Below are positions 17,464-25,732 of a stretch of 64,000 nt of DNA, one piece after another (the stretch's first letter is position 1; each line of letters opens with the position of its first letter). The translations under genes were made by a program, and so were the position numbers. This DNA is from Ferriphaselus amnicola (lineage in GTDB: Bacteria; Pseudomonadota; Gammaproteobacteria; Burkholderiales; Gallionellaceae), in the NCBI RefSeq assembly GCF_000974685.2, contig NZ_AP018738.1, forward strand, positions 1,922,001-1,986,000, in the 5' to 3' direction. Below the pieces are notes generated by a model. The model saw nothing but the letters and a program-made list of their open reading frames with translations. It did no database searches and was not told the origin of the DNA.

Positions 17464-19056
17464 GTGCAATTCGACACCCTGATCATCGGCAGTGGCCTCG
17501 CCGGCCTTTCACTGGCACTCAAGCTAGCTGACCGGCAAAAGGTAGGCCTCATCACAAAAAAATCCACTTTGGACGGTGCCAGCGGACAAGCTCAAGGCGG
17601 CATCGCTGCAGTACTGTCTTCCGAAGACTCATTCGAGGCGCATATCCGAGACACACTTATCGCCGGAGCCGGACTATGCGACGAAGCAACTACCCGCTTT
17701 GTGGTCGAACATGGGAAAGCCGCCATTGAGTGGCTGATCGCGCAGGGCGTAGCCTTCACCCGTGATGAAGCCAGCGAACGTGGCTATCACTTAACACGTG
17801 AAGGTGGTCACAGTTACCGTCGGATCATCCATGCTGCCGATGCCACTGGCCACGCCGTCCAAGCGACACTAGCAGCGCGTGCCGCCGCTCACCCTAACAT
17901 CACGGTACTTGAACGATACAACTCGGTCGATCTTATCACCGGCGTAAAGTTAGGACTAAATGACAATCGCTGCTACGGGGCTTACGCGCTCGATTGTGTC
18001 ACTGGTGAAGTGGCCACTCTCGCCGCACGAAACACCGTGCTAGCCACCGGGGGTGCAGGCAAGGTCTATGTGTACAGTACAAATCCAGATACAGCCACCG
18101 GCGACGGCATCGCCATGGGCTGGCGTGCAGGTTGCCGCGTCGCCAATATGGAGTTCATCCAATTTCATCCCACTTGCCTCTACCACCCACACGCTCGATC
18201 ATTCCTAATTTCCGAAGCAGTGCGTGGCGAAGGCGGATTACTCAAGCTGCCGGATGGCACTCGCTTCATGCCTTGGCACGACGAACGAGCAGAGCTTGCG
18301 CCACGCGATGTAGTCGCTAGAGCGATTGATTTTGAAATGAAAAAACGCGGGCTCGACTGTGTCTATTTGGACATTTCACACCAGTCAGAGGCATTCCTGC
18401 ATGAGCACTTTCCGAACATACTCGCGCACTGCCATGAGCTTGGCATCGACATCACCCGCGAGCCGATTCCCGTCGTTCCGGCGGCCCACTACACCTGTGG
18501 CGGCTTGATTACTGACCTGAATGGACACACAGATGTTAGGCATCTCTACGCGATTGGCGAAACCGCTTACACCGGGCTACATGGCGCCAACCGACTAGCC
18601 AGCAACTCGCTGCTGGAGTGCTTAATTTTCGCTGAATCCGCTGCGCAAGATATACTTACCCAAGTTCCCGCCATCATGCCTGAGCTACCTCGCTGGGATG
18701 AGAGTCAGGTCACCGATGCAGACGAGGAGGTTGTGATCTCTCACAACTGGGCCGAGCTACGTCGCTTCATGTGGGACTATGTCGGCATCGTTCGCACTAA
18801 CAAACGCCTGCAAAGAGCCGCCAATCGCATCCGCCTGTTGCATGAGGAAATTAATGAGTACTACGCTCATTTTCGCGTCAGCTCAGACCTACTAGAACTG
18901 CGCAACCTGGTTCTATCTGCCGACTTAATCGTACAAAGTGCGCAACTACGCCACGAAAGCCGAGGATTGCACTACAGCAAGGACTATCCGACCACCCTAT
19001 CTGATGCATCCCCAACCATTCTTACACCGAAGAATTATCGAACACTCACTGTGTAG
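17464..19056 (+). CDS. nadB: L-aspartate oxidase
   Basis: FAD enzyme that turns L-aspartate into iminoaspartate, the first step of de novo NAD synthesis. The dinucleotide site is at the N-terminus ([20 protein letters not shown]). The flavin-domain segments [20 protein letters not shown] and EAVRGEGG follow, and the C-terminal helical domain begins near residue 420. I prefer GTG at 17464, which gives the family N-terminus; ATG at 17416 would add 16 unconserved residues. It is convergent with the YgfX-like gene and overlaps it by 11 bases. Confidence 0.95.
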   Translation: MQFDTLIIGSGLAGLSLALKLADRQKVGLITKKSTLDGASGQAQGGIAAVLSSEDSFEAHIRDTLIAGAGLCDEATTRFVVEHGKAAIEWLIAQGVAFTRDEASERGYHLTREGGHSYRRIIHAADATGHAVQATLAARAAAHPNITVLERYNSVDLITGVKLGLNDNRCYGAYALDCVTGEVATLAARNTVLATGGAGKVYVYSTNPDTATGDGIAMGWRAGCRVANMEFIQFHPTCLYHPHARSFLISEAVRGEGGLLKLPDGTRFMPWHDERAELAPRDVVARAIDFEMKKRGLDCVYLDISHQSEAFLHEHFPNILAHCHELGIDITREPIPVVPAAHYTCGGLITDLNGHTDVRHLYAIGETAYTGLHGANRLASNSLLECLIFAESAAQDILTQVPAIMPELPRWDESQVTDADEEVVISHNWAELRRFMWDYVGIVRTNKRLQRAANRIRLLHEEINEYYAHFRVSSDLLELRNLVLSADLIVQSAQLRHESRGLHYSKDYPTTLSDASPTILTPKNYRTLTV

Positions 19057-19516
19057 GTTGACCGGCCCATTTCAGCCAAAGCCGTAATTGGCGGAAAGAT
19101 TCAGCATCCAGACTATCTGGAAAAATCAACATCCGCCGCCGCTCGCCCGACTCAGCTACCAGAGTTATCACTGTCAACCATGAGGTCACTACGCTGTCGG
19201 AGCCAAGTCGTACTGCCTGTAATTTTCCGCTAAAAGACTCTAACTCAATACCATCAACATTCAGCCTAAAAGCCACGCATGACTGCGGCGAACGCAGCAG
19301 AGCGGAAAGCCAGAGCACATATGCAAGGTTGATCGCCAGTAAAACGATCAAGGCCGAACTGGCCCACAGCGGGAGGGCCAACAAGGTTATCGTAACGATA
19401 ACCACCAGATGACCTACCAGCAAGACGATAGTAAACAGGTAGGAAGGTTTGAGATGGAACTGACGTTGCAACGCTCGCTCCAGACCGAGTGACTTACTCG
19501 CGCTGCTTGCGAGCAA
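19046..19516 (-). CDS. YgfX-like small membrane protein
   Basis: 156-residue protein with two adjacent membrane helices (about 28-50 and 52-73) followed by a soluble beta-rich tail ([25 protein letters not shown] ... [20 protein letters not shown]). The layout and the neighbouring nadB fit the YgfX/CptA family; in E. coli the homologue is paired with SdhE. No SdhE gene is next to it here. The start is not certain, because the first residues overlap the end of pgsA by 23 bases. The family call is moderate. Confidence 0.6.
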   Translation of the reverse strand: MLASSASKSLGLERALQRQFHLKPSYLFTIVLLVGHLVVIVTITLLALPLWASSALIVLLAINLAYVLWLSALLRSPQSCVAFRLNVDGIELESFSGKLQAVRLGSDSVVTSWLTVITLVAESGERRRMLIFPDSLDAESFRQLRLWLKWAGQPTQ

Positions 19517-20069
19517 TCTGCGGCATAGCCAACATCAGGTAGTACACCATCGACCACAGTGTCAGTATGGTCGCAAGGTAGATCAACCAAGTACCTATCC
19601 GATGTATCGGCAATCCGAACAATGACTCTTGATAAAGGAGCAACAAAATAGCGAGCATCTGAAATGCGGTTTTGATCTTGCCAATCATCGACACAGCCAC
19701 ACTTTTCCCCGCGCCGATCTGCGCCATCCATTCACGCAGGGCGGAAATGGTAATCTCGCGACCAATGATGATGAAGGCGATGAAGGCCGCCACCTGCCCC
19801 AACGCTACCAATACGATCAGCGCAGCAGCGACCATTAATTTGTCCGCAACTGGATCAAGAAATGCACCAAAGGCTGAGGTTTGATTTAATGATCGCGCCA
19901 AGTAGCCATCCAACCAATCAGTCACCGCCGCCAGCGCAAAGATTAGCATGCTGAACAAGTGCTTCTGGTGAGCATCCAACCATGAGTCGGGAAGATAAAG
20001 CAGGCCCACGAATACTGGAATCATCCAGATCCTGAACCAAGTCAGCAAATTGGGGATATTGATAGGCAT
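19494..20069 (-). CDS. pgsA: CDP-diacylglycerol-glycerol-3-phosphate 3-phosphatidyltransferase
   Basis: Membrane enzyme that makes phosphatidylglycerophosphate, the committed step to phosphatidylglycerol and cardiolipin. The CDP-alcohol phosphotransferase motif D-x2-D-G-x2-A-R-x8-G-x3-D-x3-D is complete, with Asp51, Asp54, Asp72 and Asp76. The start MPINIPNLLTWFRI is the family N-terminus. A TATAAT sequence lies only about 6 bases before the ATG (20080-20075), so a promoter there would give an almost leaderless message. Confidence 0.95.
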   Translation of the reverse strand: MPINIPNLLTWFRIWMIPVFVGLLYLPDSWLDAHQKHLFSMLIFALAAVTDWLDGYLARSLNQTSAFGAFLDPVADKLMVAAALIVLVALGQVAAFIAFIIIGREITISALREWMAQIGAGKSVAVSMIGKIKTAFQMLAILLLLYQESLFGLPIHRIGTWLIYLATILTLWSMVYYLMLAMPQIARKQRE

Positions 20070-20090
20070 GGGCGATTATACAAACGAAAA

Positions 20091-20107
20091 CGCCCCCAGC
20101 GGGGGCG
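20091..20107 (-). terminator. Rho-independent terminator of the cellulose operon
   Basis: Perfect 7-base stem (CGCCCCC / GGGGGCG) with a 3-base loop. On the minus strand it is followed by TTTTCGTTTG. It lies between the TPR-CotH stop and pgsA, so it closes the bcs transcript. Confidence 0.75.
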
Positions 20108-20134
20108 CATTCGCACATCATTAAAATTTATCTG

Positions 20135-23100
20135 CTACTTTTTCACTGGACGTGAGGGAGAAAAAGGCTGAGTGGGAGCCGCATCTTCCGGAACGGCCTC
20201 CGGCTGGAGCGAAATTTCTGGCACGGCCACCTCACTCACGGCTGGCTTTTCGGCCACACTCTTCTTTGCCACTGGCTTAGGCACAACCATCGGCTTCGAT
20301 TGCTCAACCGGAAGTTGTGACTCCACTTTAGTCGGCTTAGCTGGAGCAACCACGGACTTCTGTGCTGCCTTAACAACAGGCTTTGAACCTCCCAATGGGG
20401 TGACAACCACTTCGACGGGCTTCGCCACTTCGACAGGCTTCGCTACTTCGACAGGCTTCGCCACTTCGACAGGCTTCGCCACTTCGACAGGCTTCGCCAC
20501 TTCGACAGGCTTCGCCACTTCGACAGGCTTCGCCACTTCGACAGGCTTCGCCACTTCGACAGGCTTCGCCACTTCGACAGGCTTCGCCACTTCGACAGGC
20601 TTCGCCACTTCGACAGGCTTCGCCACTTCGACAGGCTTCGCCACTTCGACAGGCTTCGCCACTTCGACAGGCTTCGCCACTTCGACAGGCTTCGCCACTT
20701 CGACAGGCTTCGCCACTTCGACAGGCTTCGCCACTTCGACAGGCTTCGCCACTTCGACAGGCTTCGCCACTTCGACAGGCTTCGCTACTTCGACAGGCTC
20801 CAACTGACCTCCCGGCTTAACGACTGGATTAAGACGGGGATCATTCTCCACAACTCTTTGAGGCTCTTTGACGCAAGACACGAAGCGGAGCTTGGTATTT
20901 TCTGGAACGACAAAGCTTTCTGTCGCCAACGTCTTTGAAACTGAGTTTGTCCGCGTAGGCAACTCTCTCCATCCAGAACCCGCATTTACCCACAGCTTAA
21001 GATTCCGCTGATCTCCGACTGCCACACCGACCTCAGTGTTCTTATAGTTCTCTTGCTGATACTCAAGAGTTAAGTCAGCCACCAAGCGATTAGGGGCGAC
21101 GGTTCTCGAGGTAAGGAACCATGTACGCTTCAAGCACTGATCTTGCACAAGCCCCTTAGGTAGCTCAGCCGGAACTTGGTAACCCAACGTGTCAGCAAAG
21201 ATGGTTGAAGGCTTATCCAACGAACGAACCTTAATCACCGATACCAACTTACCACTCATCTCATCGACCAGCGGAACTTCATACCCCGGTTTGTACGCCG
21301 TCCAGTGAGCCTTAAGCGCAGTAGGCACCAACAGAGGCGGGGCTGAGTTAGGAATATCTAAGTTGTAAATAAATTTCCATTGGGAATCGTCACCCACCAC
21401 AAATGACTTGAGGAAAGCGCCATGAGCCAGCCCAAAATATTTCAGAGCATCAGCATGCTCCTCATACTCGCCCTGACGACTTTCAGAGAATGGATCATTC
21501 TTTGCGTCCTCCTTAGTAGCCAGCTTGAGTGCATTCACTCTAGCCGCAACTCGATCAGGCGCAAACCAACCAAAAGTTTCCTGACTACCGTCGGACTCAA
21601 TACCCAGCAAATGACGCAGTCTAGCCTTGAGACGATTAAGTACTTCTGGGCTTTCCAAGAGTTTCTGCTTAAGTACGGATGCAGATCCAACTTCTGGTCC
21701 GTAGTAGTACGCATAATCCTCATTGAACACGGCATACGGGAAGACAAAATACGGATCAAAGGTTCTACCAAACGATAAATCCAAATCCCAAGGCATCACC
21801 ACCCATTTTTTGTTCTTAGGATTTTGATAAAGGAAGTAGTTTTTCTTGTAAGTATCGCCGTTCTGAATCAAACCATTGAGTGCGATCCAACTGACCAACT
21901 CATTAGATTCAAAGTTTTCATTGATGAACGCGTTGAACTCGGAGGGCTTGGCACTATCAATACCAGCAATCAGCTGATTCAACGAAGCGTAGTTACTATC
22001 TTTAGGATAAACCTTGGCATAGCAATCGCCCGTTTTGGCCGACTCCATGGAAAGATTCCCGCAAACCTGCAATGCGCTCTCATTAGGCTCAAACAGCTCA
22101 CCATCTTTGCCGAATCCCACACGATCGAACGCCTCTGTGGATACCCACTCAGTAAACATGAACAGACCAGAGTATTTACCGTTGATTTGCAACCGGACGT
22201 ATTGATTCTTTGGTGCAGGCAAACCGAGTGCTCGCGCCAAGTCCCAAGATAGCCACTCGCGCATCGTACTAGGGTCGGTCGCCATTGAGTTCAACGAAAT
22301 CCTCCGCTGCCCGTTCCAATCACCCTGGGCATTGTTGTCTAGTGTGATTGCAAGCGACTTCTTAATAAATTTGCGGGTGGATTTCCCCTTAACCGCGATT
22401 CTGCCGCTCAAGCGTACGCCATCAACCAACAAGGTCACAGGGAAACTTGAATCATCAATAGACTGCTTATAAAAGAGGATCTTTGCCTCCGTCGGATTCA
22501 TTTCAATATGAACGTCAGAGAACTTCACTGCATCCTGAGTGACCTGACCATTCGGACCAGCCGACTCGACCTTACCCTCAGGCAGAATGGCAGCAAGGTC
22601 GTAACCAACGTATTCAGAAGAATTGATATCGCCGATATCAGCGGGAAGCTCCTGCGCTTCGGTCAGCGCTACAACAAGTTGCGCGATCCTTTCCGCTTCA
22701 TCATATTGACCGTGCAATTGTAGCAACTTGACCTTGGTTTGCAGCAAATCGATATCCTTAGGATACTCTGCCTGCAAACCATCAAACTCTTTCAATAAAT
22801 CCTCGAGGCGATGGGAGTCACGCTGCTCATCAGAACGTCTAATAGCACGCAACACACGGATGCGACCGAAGTCATGCTTCTGAATCTCATTCAGCTTGAC
22901 ATAATCTGGGCGAGCTAAAATATCAGCTATTTCTTTGTCCAGCTTTTCGCCTTGTTTGGTACTTAGCAAGTAGCCCGAGTACATTACCTCAAGTCCAATG
23001 CTCAGCGGTCGATTGCGCTCCAATAATGAAGCGGCCAAATCACTCCGCCCGATATAGGCCCAAGCCTGCGCAACGGCAGTAACCAACTCTGCGTCTCCAT

Positions 23101-24628
23101 TGGCAGTTTGCTCAATGGATGCGATTTTTTCACGCGCCTCTTCTTTTTTTGTTTGATCAAATAAAGTTTTTGCATTTTCGAGCGCAAGATGAACCTCCAG
23201 ACGCCGACGCAGCTTCTTCATTTCATCTGTATGATCTTTCGCGGGGATTCTATTGAGGTTGTTATAGCCATCCTCCCACAACCCAACTTCCGAGAAATAC
23301 AGTGCAGACGCAAACCTAGCATCCGACGATGTCAGGCGAGATAGCTTTCCTACAGCCGTTTCAGCGGCGGGAAGGTTGCCCGCTTTCCAATGTAAGCGAG
23401 CCTGAGCAAAGATCGGCCAAGCATCCACTGGGTTCATTGCTTCAGCACGCTTAAACAAATCAAGCGCATCACCTAGCTTCCCATCAGCCTCGGCCTGCTG
23501 CCCCATGCGCAGATAGATACTTGAGCGCAGTAGTTTGGAAACACTTGTGCCTGGCAGCAGTTGGTCGTGACGATCCACCAACCGTAATGCCTCCTTGAAA
23601 TTTTTTCGATCGGCTGCAATCTTGGCCAAACCGAGCAGCGCCTCAGGGTAATCGCTATAGAGTGTCAATACCTTTCTGTACTCAGCCTCAGCCTCACTCG
23701 TCTTCCCCTGCTCCATAAGCACGTCACCTAGCGCAGACGGTGCTTCTGGCATTTGAGGAGCAAGCCCCATCGCTTCTCGATAGAGCCGCTCAGAGTCTTT
23801 CAGGCGCTTTTGCTGATGAGCTTGATTTGCAGCGTCAAGCACTGTGTAGTACTTCGTATCAACCGTCTCATTCTGTTGACCGTCAGCTTTACCGCGTGCT
23901 GCATCACGAATAACTCCAGCCTCGACGATAAGTTTCACGGTCGGACTCAGTGGGTTGACCTCACGCAGCCTTTTTAGATACGGGGCAGCCTGATCGCGCT
24001 GCCCAGACTTTGTGTAGTAAGACGCCAAGCCCGCCAACGCCTCTTCCTGCTTCGGTTCGCTAATCAAGACTCGCTGCCAAGCACTGACAGACAGGCTCAT
24101 CTGACCCGTGCGTTGCCAATAACGGGCTCGTTCCAACAAGGTCTCCATGGCACCTTTGTCTGCCGCCCCCTCTCGCACTGAAGCCGAAGGAGATGCTTTG
24201 CTAACTTTTTTATCCGCAACACTCGCCTCCTGAGCCACTTTTACGGAAGGACTGGCTGAGGATTTATCAACAACAGGCTGCTGCTTTGGCGCAGCATCAA
24301 CAACTGCAGGAGATTTCTTGACTGACTCAACCGGCTTCGCGTCTACAACCGGTTTGGATGCAACCTCAGGCTTAACTATTTCTGCCGGCTTAGGCGCATC
24401 TGCCTGCTTTGTGGCCATGGCTTGTTCTATAGCCGGGCTAACAGGCTTTGCCTCCTTGGACTTTTCCGCAGCAGCAGGCTTTGATGGTGCCACCGGCCTC
24501 GACGCACTTATGGATTGAACAGAGCCATCCCCTGGTGCTGCCAACACATCCTCGGCAAAGCAAGGCATGTCCAATGCGCCAACCACCAGCAATGAGATAA
24601 TTCCAGATAATTTTTTTAATTTGAACAT
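20135..24628 (-). CDS. Secreted TPR protein with a CotH-kinase domain and a VEVAKP repeat tail, in the cellulose operon
   Basis: Large exported protein of 1497 residues, last gene of bcsA-bcsB-bcsZ. Seen in order: signal peptide (1-25), a Pro/Lys/Val/Ala-rich low-complexity stretch (about 40-155), many TPR units (about 160-680), a CotH-type kinase domain (about 715-1060), a beta-rich segment, about 22 PVEVAK units (about 1275-1406) and a basic Pro-rich tail. CotH features are the YSGLFMFTEW strand near 820 and MPWDLDLSFGRTFD near 947, which holds the DxD expected to bind metal. CotH proteins of Bacillus phosphorylate coat proteins. TPRs are also found in the cellulose porin BcsC, but no outer-membrane barrel is evident here. 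Its start overlaps bcsZ by 13 bases. Function is inferred only from domains and place: periplasmic scaffold, kinase or pseudokinase of cellulose export. Confidence 0.85.
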   Translation of the reverse strand: MFKLKKLSGIISLLVVGALDMPCFAEDVLAAPGDGSVQSISASRPVAPSKPAAAEKSKEAKPVSPAIEQAMATKQADAPKPAEIVKPEVASKPVVDAKPVESVKKSPAVVDAAPKQQPVVDKSSASPSVKVAQEASVADKKVSKASPSASVREGAADKGAMETLLERARYWQRTGQMSLSVSAWQRVLISEPKQEEALAGLASYYTKSGQRDQAAPYLKRLREVNPLSPTVKLIVEAGVIRDAARGKADGQQNETVDTKYYTVLDAANQAHQQKRLKDSERLYREAMGLAPQMPEAPSALGDVLMEQGKTSEAEAEYRKVLTLYSDYPEALLGLAKIAADRKNFKEALRLVDRHDQLLPGTSVSKLLRSSIYLRMGQQAEADGKLGDALDLFKRAEAMNPVDAWPIFAQARLHWKAGNLPAAETAVGKLSRLTSSDARFASALYFSEVGLWEDGYNNLNRIPAKDHTDEMKKLRRRLEVHLALENAKTLFDQTKKEEAREKIASIEQTANGDAELVTAVAQAWAYIGRSDLAASLLERNRPLSIGLEVMYSGYLLSTKQGEKLDKEIADILARPDYVKLNEIQKHDFGRIRVLRAIRRSDEQRDSHRLEDLLKEFDGLQAEYPKDIDLLQTKVKLLQLHGQYDEAERIAQLVVALTEAQELPADIGDINSSEYVGYDLAAILPEGKVESAGPNGQVTQDAVKFSDVHIEMNPTEAKILFYKQSIDDSSFPVTLLVDGVRLSGRIAVKGKSTRKFIKKSLAITLDNNAQGDWNGQRRISLNSMATDPSTMREWLSWDLARALGLPAPKNQYVRLQINGKYSGLFMFTEWVSTEAFDRVGFGKDGELFEPNESALQVCGNLSMESAKTGDCYAKVYPKDSNYASLNQLIAGIDSAKPSEFNAFINENFESNELVSWIALNGLIQNGDTYKKNYFLYQNPKNKKWVVMPWDLDLSFGRTFDPYFVFPYAVFNEDYAYYYGPEVGSASVLKQKLLESPEVLNRLKARLRHLLGIESDGSQETFGWFAPDRVAARVNALKLATKEDAKNDPFSESRQGEYEEHADALKYFGLAHGAFLKSFVVGDDSQWKFIYNLDIPNSAPPLLVPTALKAHWTAYKPGYEVPLVDEMSGKLVSVIKVRSLDKPSTIFADTLGYQVPAELPKGLVQDQCLKRTWFLTSRTVAPNRLVADLTLEYQQENYKNTEVGVAVGDQRNLKLWVNAGSGWRELPTRTNSVSKTLATESFVVPENTKLRFVSCVKEPQRVVENDPRLNPVVKPGGQLEPVEVAKPVEVAKPVEVAKPVEVAKPVEVAKPVEVAKPVEVAKPVEVAKPVEVAKPVEVAKPVEVAKPVEVAKPVEVAKPVEVAKPVEVAKPVEVAKPVEVAKPVEVAKPVEVAKPVEVAKPVEVAKPVEVVVTPLGGSKPVVKAAQKSVVAPAKPTKVESQLPVEQSKPMVVPKPVAKKSVAEKPAVSEVAVPEISLQPEAVPEDAAPTQPFSPSRPVKK
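20409..20799 (-). repeat. 18-bp tandem repeat (21 full units plus a partial one)
   Basis: Unit on the plus strand: acttcgacaggcttcgcc. Phase starts at 20409 and units follow without a break to 20786, with a partial unit after. Units 3 to 20 are identical; unit 1 has one silent change and units 2 and 21 share a silent c-to-t change. On the coding strand each unit encodes six residues of the VEVAKP series. The repeat keeps the reading frame at any copy number. Confidence 0.98.
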
Positions 24629-25725
24629 AGCTTGCTCACTTTAGTAGACAAACTGCCATCACGATGAAACTGAAAACGCCCGTCCACCCATCCATAGCCG
24701 AATAACTTCAATACAGAACTATAATACTGATTCGTTGGAACTATCTTTGGCACTTGTGCATCCTTGTGTTTGTAAAGCACCCATCGATATGGCGCTAGTG
24801 CGCCAATAAAACCATCAGGCGCCACCCCTTCACTCGCCCCACCTTGAGTTGAAATCTTCTCAGGCAACCTACCCGAGTCAGGCCTGAACTGGCTAATTTC
24901 ACTCATTTGTGGCTGAAGTAATTTGAATGCTGGATCCGCCTGATCCATCATCGCCCACCACAGATAAACGCGAATCGACTCATAGCTGCTAAAACGCCCC
25001 ATATCAGGGTCTGAAGCATAACCCTTAGCCGCAGAATACGACACCCAATCGGGAACCACGCCATGGTGGGCAGAGGATTGAAGCAACTGTATCGCATTTG
25101 TCGTCAGTTCGCCCCACGGCCCATCAGGATTCACCTTTGAAAAATATCTCAAAACTTGAATTGGCATATAGCTGGGATTCAATCTCCAACTCGATGAGTT
25201 CAAGGCATAACCGTAGGGTGCAGGCAGCAACATCCAACCAACGCCGGGCATATCAACCAATTCTCGACGAGCCATATTCGTCAACAACTGAAAAGCAGCC
25301 TTTCGATAGGGCGCCGATTTCCAAATCTCTCCCGCCTGAAATAGGCTGTAAGCTATCCAGATATCTGCGTCACTGGCTGAGTTATAGTCCAACGGCATCC
25401 ATGTGCCACTTTGCTCGTCCTTACCCCACTTCCAAGCAGGCAAATAAGTCTTTGCATCGCCTCGCATCAGATTATTGACTGTCCAGCGATATATCTTATC
25501 GAACTGCTCCTTATCATTGGCAACCAAGGAAAAGAACAATGCGTAAGCCTGCCCTTCTGAAGTGGTAATGGCCTTGCCCTCAAAGTCATCAATCACCCGG
25601 CCATCGGCTTGGATATAGTTTCGCTTGAACTCACTCCACATAAACCACGGCTTGCGGCACTCATCGGCAGCCGAAGCTACCGGTGATAGAGATAACGCAA
25701 TCACTGTGACTAGCATCCGCCACAT
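24616..25725 (-). CDS. bcsZ: Endo-1,4-beta-glucanase BcsZ (glycoside hydrolase family 8)
   Basis: Periplasmic cellulase that accompanies cellulose synthase and trims or edits nascent chains. A signal peptide ends near residue 19 (SPVASA-AD). The GH8 catalytic residues are visible as Glu57 in TSEGQAYALF and Asp119 in NSASDADIWIAY, followed by the helical-toroid segments (GYASDPDMGRFSSYESIRVYLWWAM). The 369-residue length is usual. It is 7 bases behind bcsB and overlaps the TPR-CotH gene by 13 bases. Confidence 0.95.
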   Translation of the reverse strand: MWRMLVTVIALSLSPVASAADECRKPWFMWSEFKRNYIQADGRVIDDFEGKAITTSEGQAYALFFSLVANDKEQFDKIYRWTVNNLMRGDAKTYLPAWKWGKDEQSGTWMPLDYNSASDADIWIAYSLFQAGEIWKSAPYRKAAFQLLTNMARRELVDMPGVGWMLLPAPYGYALNSSSWRLNPSYMPIQVLRYFSKVNPDGPWGELTTNAIQLLQSSAHHGVVPDWVSYSAAKGYASDPDMGRFSSYESIRVYLWWAMMDQADPAFKLLQPQMSEISQFRPDSGRLPEKISTQGGASEGVAPDGFIGALAPYRWVLYKHKDAQVPKIVPTNQYYSSVLKLFGYGWVDGRFQFHRDGSLSTKVSKLCSN

Positions 25726-25732
25726 AAGCGAC

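Noticed and set aside
20409..20799. Possible CRISPR array
   Set aside because: The units are contiguous, with no spacers, and lie in frame inside a gene.
20172..20807. 211-codon plus-strand frame with TSTGFA repeats
   Set aside because: It is the mirror of the 18-bp coding repeat. All open frames across a stop-free repeat look like this, and the minus-strand protein has domains on both sides.
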